From: Terfezia claveryi
Taxonomy: Eukaryota; Ascomycota; Pezizomycetes; Pezizales; Pezizaceae
Assembly: GCA_015179025.1 (NCBI GenBank)
Contig: WHUX01000569.1
Span: 1-19,013 of the forward strand
Direction: 5' to 3'
Length of the DNA: 19,013 nt
Part shown: piece by piece, positions 9,276 through 18,826 of the stretch
Numbering within the stretch: the first letter of the stretch is position 1
How the letters are laid out: every line of letters starts with the position of its first letter
Program-made: the position numbers and the translations under genes
Notes under the pieces: model-generated
Told to the model about the DNA's origin: nothing
Databases searched by the model: none
Seen by the model: the letters and a program-made list of their open reading frames with translations, nothing else

Positions 9276-10110
9276 AGGACCAATATGGTAGCCATTGAAG
9301 CGGTGGAAGAGCTTTGATTTGCCGTTTGGTGTAGTAGCCACGGAAGAGGTTGAGTCAGAGGTCAATATGGTGGCCATCGAAGGGGTAATTGGCAGGTTGA
9401 TATTGGAGCTACTGGAGAAAGTGGAGATCGTAGCCAGGAAGAGGTTGATGTGAAGGTCGGAGTAATAATGTCGGATCAATCTCAATGTCGGAGTACAACC
9501 TAGGCTCGATCGCACGGTTGAAGTAGGCCTAGAAACCACCGTCTGATTCAGCATTAATATGTGGTAGTAAACCAGCGGGGAACACACCCACGAATCCACC
9601 GCGATGTCAGCAAGCAAAGATATCCCCGGGCCAATGAGCCGGCAACCTTCGTTGTATAAGATGGTGGTACCCATCGAACAGGTTGAGTTCTAGGTCAAAA
9701 TGGTATCCATCGAAGTGGGTAATTGGGACGCTGATGTGTTAGCGGTGGAAGAGCTTGGATTTGGCGGTGGATGTTGTAACCACGGAAGAGGTTGAATAAG
9801 AGGTCCCTAAGGTACCCTTCGAAGGGGGTAATTTGCAGGTTGATATTGTGACTAGGTTGATATGGTAGCTACGGAAGACAGTGGAGATAGGAATGAGGAA
9901 GGGGTTGAGATAAAGGTCGGAGTAATAATCCGGGATCAACGTGAATGTAGGGGTACAAACGAACCTCGGTCAGAGGGTGCTAGTAAGCTAGAATCCACCA
10001 TCGGAATCCGAATAGATATCGGTTAGCAAACAAAGAGGCAATCACCATCGGAATCAACCGAGATATTAGGTGCTTGCAAGGAAGGAAGCTATCCCCGAGC
10101 ATATGAGCTA
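9276..10110. repeat. Imperfect direct duplication, two copies ~442-460 bp apart
   Basis: Copy 1 (about 9276-9640) and copy 2 (about 9692-10110) share, in order, GCGGTGGAAGAGCTT, CACGGAAGAGGTTGA, TCGAAGGGGGTAAT-type, GGTTGATATTG and AAGGTCGGAGTAATAAT. The offset grows from 442 (9300 to 9742) to 460 (9453 to 9913), so an ~18-bp indel separates them. Within each copy GGTAGCCATYGAAG-like words recur, suggesting an older sub-repeat. Minus-strand open frames here (9246-9674 and 9739-9939) are Ser/Thr-rich and look like by-products. Confidence 0.8.
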
Positions 10111-10224
10111 GCAAACAATGCTGTAAATGAAGGTGTATTTCAGCGGCAATCAGCCTAGAGTCTACCCTCCAAAAGTTGCGGTACGTGCATGATTGCGAGA
10201 GTGATTTGCACAAGCGGTGACAGG

Positions 10225-10735
10225 TAACATGCCTATATATCAGCCTGGAAAACCCCCTCCGGTGAGCCTGGATATAGCCCCTATATCAGCTTGGATATTC
10301 GCTCGCACTAATATCAGCCTGGATATTCGCTCGCCCTATATATCAGCCTAGGTAACCCTGTCCGCGTGAGCCTGGAAAAGCCCGCTATATCAGCCTGGAT
10401 ATTGGCTCGCTCCGAATATTAACTTGGATTTCGGGTCTGGCAGAGCTTGGATACGCACACTAGATATCAGCCTGTATAACCTCTTCCACGTGAGCCTGGA
10501 TATTGCCCCTAAGTCAGCGTGGATATTCGCTCGCTCCACATATTAGGTTCTGGCTGAGCTTGGATATGCACCCCAGATATCCACCTGTATAACCCCTCCA
10601 GGTGAGCCTGGATATTGCCCCTATGTCAGCGAGGATATTCGCTCGCTCCACATATTAGCTTGGATTTCGGGTCCGGGTGAGCTTGGATATACCCCCATAT
10701 ATGAGCCTTGATATTCGATCGCGTGTACAATATGG
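10225..10735 (+). repeat. Degenerate outlying array of the 29-bp satellite family
   Basis: AGCCTGGATATTCGCTCGC-type units alternate with variant modules such as CAGCCTGTATAACCCCTCC, GGTGAGCCTGGATATTGCCC and AGCTTGGATTTCGGGTC, giving a compound, irregular pattern. All units point the same way as the main array. The array ends in ATATTCGATCGC and then joins the minisatellite block, the same junction as at 17510. Confidence 0.88.
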
Positions 10736-11152
10736 GTAGGTAGGGTGATTAGCAAGAAGAATGGAGTGTGCTAAGTGCGTATGGGTAATTAGGGAGAACA
10801 AGGGAGAATAAGAGCATGTGCGGAGCACTAGGATGTGCGTAATTGGGGTGATATGCGGGTGATTGGGGTGAACAATGGGTTGATGGGGATGAACAATAGT
10901 TTGGGCAAAGGGGTGATTGCCCTGAACAATGGGTGAACAATGGGGTGATTGGGATGAACAATGGTTTGGGCACAGCAGTGATTGCGGTGAACAATGGGGT
11001 GATAGGTGGGTGATCGGGGTGAACAATGAGGTGATTGGGATTCACAATTGGTACTGCGCTGGGACGCGAGTAAGGGGTATTGGTGTGGGCCGAATACGCA
11101 AATCAGCGAAAATCAATTTGTATGCGATGCTGCAGGGGTTGGAGGGTGATAC
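10710..11152 (+). repeat. Macro-repeat block, left copy (array end, GGTGAACAA minisatellite and tail)
   Basis: It opens with the last satellite half-unit (GATATTCGATCGC), then GATTAGCAAGAAGAATGG, an AGGGAGAA.AAG region, GGGTGATTGGGGTGAACAAT units (10850-11045), and a tail GTGTGGGCCGAATACGCAAA, AATCAATTTGTATGCGA and GGAGGGTGATAC. The right copy at 17500-17904 has the same elements in the same order. Homology stops sharply after GATAC in both; what follows differs. Confidence 0.92.
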
Positions 11153-11812
11153 TAAAAATCTATTAGCATATATATTAAGTATATATACGAGAATAGCAAT
11201 AATATTAATACTCAAGTTTATTAACATAATGTGAAATCTATACTTGTAATATCGATAAGTAAGTAGTAATAGTATGCATTTTCAAATACAAGGTAATTAA
11301 GACGACTATAAATATACATTACTTAAGTATAGTCAGCTGTCTAATAGCACTATGATTTCACAAGAAGTAATAGTACTGGTAATGTCCGCAATTAGTAATA
11401 GCAGGAATATTCAAATGCAAGATTATTAGGACAACTAGAAATCTATGTGGCATATGCCCCGAGGATATTAACACAACTAAGAATCTAGAGTATATATCTC
11501 CACAAGTAGTAATAGTACTAGTAATGTCCATAGGTCCTATTAAGACAAATAGAAATGTACGAGGCATATGTTCGCAGGTATGAATAGAAATACTATTCAC
11601 ACAGTATGCTATTGAGAGAACAGGCAATCTACGCAGCATATGTCTGCAAGTGGTAATCTCACGGGTGTTCAAATCAGAGGCTATTAGTAGAACTAGAAAT
11701 TTACGCCACGTATGTTGGCAAGTTCTAATAGACTAGTATTCACATCAAACGCTATAAAGAAAAGTACATATCTAGGCTGAATATGTCGGCAGGTTGTAAT
11801 AGCACGGGTATT
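11153..11812. repeat. AT-rich spacer of degenerate ~72-bp repeats
   Basis: Phrases such as CTAGAAATCTATG..GCATATG, GCAGGTATGAATAG, GGCAAGTTCTAATAG and GTAATAGTACTRGTAATG recur at roughly 70-110 bp intervals (for example near 11436, 11549, 11623, 11693 and 11764). Composition is clearly more AT-rich than the satellite on either side. No protein signature is visible. Confidence 0.6.
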
Positions 11813-11813
11813 A

Positions 11814-12480
11814 TATATGGAGCGAGCACATATCCAGCCTAGATAATTCACGCACCCCATATATGAGCCTGGATATCTACTCCTCGTCTATATCAGCCTG
11901 AATATCCGCTCACCACACCTAGCAGCCTCGATAACCCGGTCTGAGTGAGCCTGAATCATCCGTCTATATCAGCCAGGATACCTATATTAGCCTGGACAAC
12001 CACCTCCGAGTGAGCCTGGATAATACACCTATATCAGCCTGGATAACCCAGTTCGCGTGAGCCTGGATAATCCCCCTGTATCACCCTGGATAACCGTGTG
12101 CCCATTATATCAGCCTGGATAACCCAGTCCCCATGAGCCTGGATAATCCTCCTATGTCAGCCTGGATATTCGCTCGCTCCATATATTAGCCTGGATATTC
12201 GCTGGCTCCAGATATTAGTTTGGATCTCAGGTCCGGGTGAGCTTTATACCTGCATATATCAGCCTGGATAACCCCCTCCGGTGAGCCTAGATATTCCCGC
12301 TATATCACCTGGATATTCACTCACCTAATATATATTCGCTTGCCCAATATGTCAGCGTAGATAATTGCTCGCCCTAGATATTAGCCTGGATAACCCCCTC
12401 CCGTGAGCCTGGATATTCTCCATATAGCAGGCTGAATATTGGCTCGCCCTATATACAAGCTGGACATTTGCACGCCTTAG
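11814..12480 (+). repeat. Irregular left part of the main satellite array
   Basis: Compound units mix AGCCTGGATATTCGCTCGC monomers with CAGCCTGGATAACCC.GTC and GTGAGCCTGGATAAT modules, much as in the outlying array at 10225. The first unit (about 11814-11840) is inverted relative to all the others. The change to regular 29-bp monomers occurs near 12480. Confidence 0.88.
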
Positions 12481-13727
12481 TTGCTCGCTCTATATGTTAG
12501 CCTGGATATTCGCTCGCTCTATATGCCAGCCTGGATATTCGCTCGCCTAATATGTCAGCCTGGATATTCGCTTGCCCCATATGCAAGCTTGGATATTTGC
12601 TCGCTCTATATGGTAGCCTGGATATTCGCTCGCTCTATATGCCAGCCTGGATATTCGCTCGCCCTAGATATCAGCCAGGATATTCGCTCGCTCTATATGC
12701 CAGCCTGGATATTCGCTCGCCTAATATGCCAGCCTGGATATTTGCTCGCTCAATATGTCAGCCTGGATATTCGCTTGCCCTATATGTCAGCCTGAATATT
12801 CGCTCGCCCTAGATATCAGCCAGATAGTCGCTCGCTCTATATGCCAGCCATATTTGCTCGCTCTATATGCCAGCCTGGATATTCGCTTGCCCCATATGCA
12901 AGCCTGGATATTTGCTCGCTCTATATGTCAGCCTGGATATTCGCTTGCCCTATATGTCAGCCTGAATATTCGTTCGCCCTAGATATCAGCCAGATATTCG
13001 CTCGCTCTATATGCCAGCCTGGATATTTGCTCGCTCTATATGTCAGCCTGGATATTCGCTTGCCCTATATGTCAGCCTGGATATTCGCTCGCCTAATATG
13101 TCAGCCTGGATATTCGCTTGCCCCATATGCAATCCTGGATATTCGCTTGCACTATATGCCAGCCTGGATATTTGCTCGCTCTATATGTCAGCCTGGATAT
13201 TAGCTTGCCCTATATGTCAGCCTGAATATTCGCTCGCCCTAGATATCAGCCAGAATATTCGCTCGCTCTATATATTAGCCTGGATATTCGCTCGCTCTAT
13301 ATGCCAGCCTGGATATTCGCTCGCCTAATATGTCTGCCTGGATATTCGCTTGCCCCATATGTCAGCCTGGATATTCGCTTGCACTATATGCCAGCCTGGA
13401 TATTTGCTCGCTCTATATGCCAGCCTTGATATTTGCTCGCTCTATATGCCAGCCTTGATATTTGCTCGCCTAATATATCAGCCTGGATATTTACTCGCCC
13501 TATATGTCAGCCTGGATATTTGCTCGCCCTGGATATCAGCATGGATATTAGCTCACCCTGGGTATCAGCCTCCATAACCCGCTCCGGTTACCCTGAATAT
13601 TCCCCCTTTATCAGCCTGAATATTCGCTAGCCCTATATGCCAGCCTGGATATTTGCTCGCTCTATATGTCAGCCTGGATATTTGCTCGCCCTGGATGTCA
13701 GCCTGGATATTTGCTCGCCCTGGATAT

Positions 13728-16130
13728 CAGCCTGGATATTAGCTTGCCCTGGATATCAGGCCTGCATATTCGCTCGCCCTAGATATTAGCCTGGATATTC
13801 GCTCGCTCTACATGTCAGCCTGGATATTCGCTCGCCCTGGATATCAGCCAATATATTTGCTCGACCTAGATATCAGGCTGGATATTTGCTCGCTCTATAT
13901 GCCAGCCTGGATATTTGCTCGTTGTACATGCCAGCCTGTATATTCGTTCGCTCTATATATCGGTCTGGATATTCACTCGCTCTATATGCCAGCCTGGATA
14001 TTCGCTCGCAATATATGCCAGCCTGGATATTAGCTCGCCCTATATGCCAGCCTGGATATTCGCTCGCTCTATATGCCAGCCTGGATATTCGCTCGCTATA
14101 TATGCCAGCCTCGATATTCGCTCGCCCTAGATATCAGCCTGGATATTAGCTTGCCCTGGATATCAGGCCTGCATATTCGCTCGCCCTAGATATTAGCCTG
14201 GATATTCGCTCGCTCTACATGTCAGCCTGGATATTCGCTCGCCCTGGATATCAGCCAATATATTTGCTCGACCTAGATATCAGCCTGGATATTTGCTCGC
14301 TCTATATGCCAGCCTGGATATTTGCTCGTTGTACATGCCAGCCTGTATATTCGTTCGCTCTATATATCGGTCTGGATATTCACTCGCTCTACATGTCAGC
14401 CTGAATATTCGCTTGCTCTATATGTTAGCCTGGATATTCGCTCGCTCAATATGCCAGCCTGAATATTCGCTCGCCCTGCATATCAGGCTGGATATTCGCT
14501 CCCTCCATATGTCAGCCTAGCTATTCGCTTGCCCCATATGTCAGCCTGGATATTCGCTCGCCTAATATGCCAGCCTATATCAGCCTGGATATTCGCTTGC
14601 CCTATATATCAGCCTATATCAGCCTGGATATTCGCTCGCCCTGGATATCAGCCTGGATATTTGCTCGCCCTATATGTCAGCCTGGATATTAGCTCGCCCT
14701 GGGTATCAGCCTGCATAACTCCCTCCGGTTACCCTAAATATTCCGCCTATATCAGCCTAGATATTTGCTCGCCCTAGATATCAGCCTGGATATTTGCTCG
14801 ACCCAGATATGAGCCTGGATATTCGCTCGCCTAATATGCCACCCTGGATATTCGCTCGCCCTATATGCCAGCCTGGATATTCGCTCGCTCTATATGCCAG
14901 CCTGGATATTTGCTCGCCCTAGATATTAGTATAGATATTTGCTTGCACTATATGCCAGCCTGGATATTCGCTAGCCCTGGATATCAGCAAGATATTAGCT
15001 CGCCCTGGATATCAGCCTGCATATTCGCTCGCCCTAGATATTAGCCTGGATATTCGCTCGCTCTACATGTCAGCCTGGATATTCGCTCGCCCTGGATATC
15101 AGCCAATATATTTGCTCGACCTAGATATGAGCCTGGATATTTGCTTGCTCTATATGTCAGCCAGAATATTAGCTTGCCCTATATGTCAGCCTGAATATTC
15201 GCTCGCCTAATATGTCAGCCTGGATATTCGCTTGCCCTATATGTCAGCCTGAATATTCGCTCGCCTAATATGCCAGCCTGGATATTCGCCCATTCTATAT
15301 GCCAGCCTGAATATTCTCTCGCGGTGGATATCAGGCTGGATATTCGCTCGCCATATATGTCAGCCTGGATATTCGCTTGCCCTATATGCACCTGGATATT
15401 CGCTCGCCCTATATGCCAGCCTGGATATTCGCTCGCTCTATATGCCAGCCTGATATTTGCTCGCCTAGATATTAGTATAATATTTCTTGCACTATATGCA
15501 GCCTGGATATTCGCTAGCCTGGATATCAGCAGGATATTTGCTCGCTCTAGATATCAGCCTGGATAACCGCCTCCGGTGACCCTGGATATTCCCGCTATAT
15601 TAGCCTGGATGTTCGCTCGCTCTATATGCCAGCCTGGATATTCGCTCGCCCTGGATATTAGCCAATATATTTGCTCGACCTAGATATCAGCCTGGATATT
15701 CGCTTGCCCTATATGTCAGCCTGAATATTCGCTCGCCTAATATGCCAGCCTGGATATTCGCCCATTCTATATGCCAGCCTGAATATTCGCTCGCGGTGGA
15801 TATCAGGCTGGATATTCGCTCGCCATATATGTCAGCCTGAATATTCGCTTGCCCTATATGTCAGCCTGGATATTTGCTCGCTCTAGATATCAGCCTCGAT
15901 AACCGCCTCCGGTGACCCTGGATATTCCCGCTAATTAGCCTGGATGTTCGCTCGCTCTATATGCCAGCCTGGATATTCGCTCGCCCTGGATATCAGCCTG
16001 GATATTTGCTGGCCCTAGATATTAGCCTGGATAAGCCCCTCCGGTGAGCCTGCATATTCCCCCTATATCAGCCTGGATATTCGCTCGCCCTGGATATTAG
16101 CCAATATATTTGCTCGACCTAGATATCAGC
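13728..16130 (+). repeat. Higher-order repeats within the main array, marked by a deletion-variant monomer
   Basis: A distinctive monomer with CCAATATATTTGCTCGAC, in place of CCTGGATATTCGCTCGC, occurs at 13848, 14255, 15103, 15662 and 16101, spaced 407, 848, 559 and 439 bp. Around the first two the whole neighbourhood is duplicated, including CAGGCCTGCATATTCGCTC, CGTTGTACATGCCAGCCTG and TATATCGGTCTGGATATTC. The spacing corresponds to blocks of about 14-15 monomers that expanded together. Confidence 0.85.
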
Positions 16131-16199
16131 CTGGATATTTGCTCGCTCTATATGCCAGCCTGGATATTTGCTCGTGGTACATGCCAGCCTGGATATTCG

Positions 16200-17060
16200 T
16201 TCGCTCTATATATCGGCCTGGATATTCACTCGCTCTACATGTCAGCCTGAATATTCGCTTGCTCTATATGTTAGCCTGGATATTCGCTTGCTCAATATGC
16301 CAGCCTGGATATTCGCTTGCTCAATGTGTCAGCCTGGATATTTGCTTACTCTATATGTCAGCCTGGATATTTGCTCGCTCCATATGTCAGCCTGGATATT
16401 TGCTCGCCCTATATATCAACCTGGATATTTGCTCACCCTAGATATTAGCCTGGATATTCGCTCGCTCTATATGCCAGCCTTGATATTTGCTCACTCTACA
16501 TGCCAGCCTGGATATTCGCTCGTTCTATATGTTAGCCTGGATATTCGCTCGCTCAATATGCCAGCTTGAATATTCGCTCGCGGTGGATATCAGGCTGGAT
16601 ATTCGCTCGCCATATATGCCAGCCTGGATATTAGTTCGCTCTATATATCGGCCTGGATATTCACTCGCTCTACATGTCAGCCTGAATATTCGCTTGCTCT
16701 ATATGTTAGCCTGGATATTCGCTTGCTCAATGTGCCAGCCTGGATATTCGCTTGCTCAATGTGTCAGCCTGGATATTTGCTTACTCTATATGTCAGCCTG
16801 GATATTTGCTCGCTCCATATGTCAGCCTGGATATTTGCTCGCCCCATATATCAACCTGGATATTTGCTCGCCCTAGATATTAGCCTGGATATTCGCTCGC
16901 TCTATATGCCAGCCTTGATATTTGCTCGCTCTACATGCCAGCCTGGATATTCGCTCGTTCTATATGTTAACCTGGATATTCGCTCGCTCAATATGCCAGC
17001 TTGAATATTCGCTCGCGGTGGATATCAGGCTGGATATTCGCTCGCCATATATGTCAGCCT
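16200..17060 (+). repeat. 435-bp tandem segmental duplication inside the satellite
   Basis: The segment starting TTCGCTCTATATATCGGCCT at 16200 is repeated from 16635, an offset of 435 (15 x 29). The copies match for over 400 bp with only a few substitutions (for example CTCAATATGCC against CTCAATGTGCC, and CTCACCC against CTCGCCC). This is much closer than adjacent monomers are to each other, so it is the most recent amplification event visible. Confidence 0.92.
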
Positions 17061-17499
17061 GGATCTTCGCTTGCCCTATATGTCAGCCTGGATATTCGCT
17101 TGCCCTATATGTCAGCTTGGATATTTGCTCGCTCTAGATATCAGCATGGATAACCGCCTCCGGTGACCCTGGATATTCCCGCTATATTAGCCTGGATGTT
17201 CGCTCGCTCTATATGCCAGCCTGGATATTCGCTCGCCCTGGATATCAGCCTGGATATTCGCTCACCCTATATGTCAGACTGGATATTCGCTTGCCCTATA
17301 TGTCAGCTTGGATATTTGCTCGCTCTAGATATCAGCCTGGATAACCGCCTCCGGTGAGCCTGGATATTCCCCCTATATCTCGCTGGATATTCGCTCGCCA
17401 TGGATATCAGCCTGGATATTCGCTCGCTCTATATGCCAACCTGAATATTCGCTCACGCTGGATATCAGCCTGGATATTCGCTTGCCCTATATGTCAGCC

Positions 17500-17904
17500 G
17501 GGATATTCGATTGCCGGTACAATGCGGGTGGATGTGACTAATTAGCAAGAAGAATGGGTGTGCGAAGCCCGTAAATGTGGGTAATAAGGCAGAATAAGGG
17601 AGCATGTGTGGAGCGCTAGTATGTGTGCAATTGGGGTGATATGCGGGTGATTGGGGTGAACAATGGGGTGATGGGGATGAACATGGTTTGGGCAAAGTGG
17701 TAATTGGGGTGAACAATGGGGTGATTGGGATGAACAATGGTTTGGGCAAAGCGGTAATTGGGGTGAACAATGGGGTGACAGGAATTTACAACTGCGCTTG
17801 GATGCGGGTGATTGGTGTAACACATGGAGGATTGATGTGGGCCGAATACGCAAATCACCCCAAATCAATTTGTATGCGAGGACGCAGGGGTGGGAGGGTG
17901 ATAC
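17500..17904 (+). repeat. Macro-repeat block, right copy
   Basis: It is the partner of 10710-11152: array end GATATTCGATTGC, then ATTAGCAAGAAGAATGG, the GGGTGAACAATGGGGTGAT minisatellite (17630-17790), GATGTGGGCCGAATACGCAA, CAAATCAATTTGTATGCGAG and GGGAGGGTGATAC. It differs by scattered substitutions, a different number of minisatellite units, and an insertion with ACACATGGAGGATTG before the tail. Confidence 0.92.
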
Positions 17905-17952
17905 GCTATGACACGGCAAATCACTCTCACGTAAAATTTGTATGGGGTGACG

Positions 17953-17971
17953 CGAGGACGGACCGTCCTCG
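17953..17971. repeat. 19-bp palindrome with 9-bp arms
   Basis: CGAGGACGGACCGTCCTCG has perfect 9-bp arms around a central A and contains the core CGG-A-CCG. It lies between the right macro-repeat block and the 16-bp array. It could be a protein-binding dyad (CGG triplets are bound by fungal Zn2Cys6 factors) or a mobile-element relic; nothing here decides. Confidence 0.8.
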
Positions 17972-17999
17972 GGCTGAGAATAAGGGATAGGCTGGCTAA

Positions 18000-18545
18000 T
18001 ATTTGCACTGGCTGCTATTTGTGCCGGCTGCTATTAGTGCCAGCTGCTATTTGCGCTAGCTGCTATTTACGCCGGCTGCTATATACACTGGCTGCTATTT
18101 GCACCGGCTGCTATTGGTGCCAGCTGCTATTTGCACCAGCTGCTATTTATGCTGGCTGCTATGTACACCGGCTGCTATTTGCGCCGGCTGTTATTGGTGC
18201 CAGCTGCTATTTGCACCAGCTGCTATTTGCACCGGCTGCTATGTGCACTAGCTAATATTTGCGCTGGATGCTATTTGTGCTGGCAGCTATTTGCATTGGC
18301 TGATATTTGTGCCGGATGCTAGTTATGCTGGCTACTATTTGCACGAGCTGCTATTTGTGCCAGCTAGTATTTGCGCCACCTACTATTTGCACTGCCTGCT
18401 ATTTGCGCCGGCTGCTATTTATGCCAGCTGCTAGTTGCGCCGGCTACTATTTACACTGGCTACTATTTATACCAGCTGGTATTTATATACGCAACTGTTT
18501 GTATGACCAGCTATTTGTGTAGACAGCTATTTGTACCAGCAGTAT
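18000..18545 (+). repeat. Tandem array of a 16-bp unit, about 33 copies
   Basis: The unit is GGCTGCTATTTGCGCC with variants. The two CpGs (inside GCGCC and across the unit junction C|G) appear as CG, TG, CA or, when both strands have decayed, TA. The junction hexamer is therefore GCCGGC, GCCAGC/CAGCTG, GCTGGC or GCTAGC. Copies become less regular after about 18240 and fade out near 18545. Overlapping Cys/Leu/Ala-rich open frames repeat every 16 residues and are artefacts of a unit length not divisible by 3. Confidence 0.93.
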
Positions 18546-18690
18546 CATTGCGTGGGCTAAATTTTAGTTGTGGTAACTAAATAGGTATAGCCGTTGCTAC
18601 GTAGATTACCGCTAAAGTTAAAAACCTGTGCTGCTTTTCTAAATCAGGCTAAAAAAAGCGCCACCCTTAGTAAATGATTGGCTGAGAACT

Positions 18691-18808
18691 CAAATAATGC
18701 CGTTATTTGACTTTTTGTTAAACCAGCAAGATTCCGTTACCTGTTACTACAACCGGTTTAAATACCTACTTGTATAGGCTTAGGGAAGTCAAATAACGCC
18801 GTTATTTT
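18691..18808. repeat. Pair of palindromic 23-bp inverted repeats, possible relic of a miniature element
   Basis: CAAATAATGCCGTTATTTG at 18691-18709 and CAAATAACGCCGTTATTTT at 18790-18808 are each near-palindromes around a single C. With the inward-facing GACTT and AAGTC they form 23-bp arms matching at 20 of 23 positions and enclosing 72 bp. The first copy differs from the perfect palindrome by one C-to-T at a CpG. No coding capacity lies between them. Confidence 0.7.
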
Positions 18809-18826
18809 GTCGGGAATAACTGTTAG

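Larger units (their letters stand above)
12480..17515 (+). repeat. Main satellite array, 29-bp unit, about 170 monomers
   Basis: The monomer is a core AGCCTGGATATTCGCTCGC followed by a 10-base variable linker (CTCTATATGC, CCTAATATGT or CCTAGATATC types). Units are head to tail. Because 29 is not a multiple of 3 and the common monomer has no stop in any forward frame, overlapping open frames of 60-133 codons occur throughout (for example ...PAWIFARSICQPGYSLALYA, repeating every 29 residues); none is a gene. Variation concentrates at the two CpGs of TTCGCTCGC. Longer modules with GATAACCGCCTCCGGTGA recur near 15565, 15900, 17150 and 17340. Confidence 0.96.

Noticed and set aside
10655..11045. 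Pro/His/Ser-rich minus-strand frames, also at 17465-17919 and 7008-7271
   Set aside because: They come from the GGTGAACAA minisatellite; similarity between the loci is DNA-level repeat homology, with indels that ignore codons.
12480..17515. Regularly spaced repeats resembling a CRISPR array
   Set aside because: The linkers are only ~10 bases, drawn from a few types and not unique, there are no associated genes, and the introns indicate a eukaryote.
12481..17545. About twenty plus-strand open frames of 60-133 codons (PAWIFARSICQPGYSLALYA-type)
   Set aside because: They are readings of the 29-bp satellite, which lacks stops; peptide period equals the DNA unit length and frames overlap each other.
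17938..18580. Cys/Leu-rich plus-strand frames, cysteine-repeat-like proteins
   Set aside because: They repeat every 16 residues because the DNA unit is 16 bp; they are composition artefacts.
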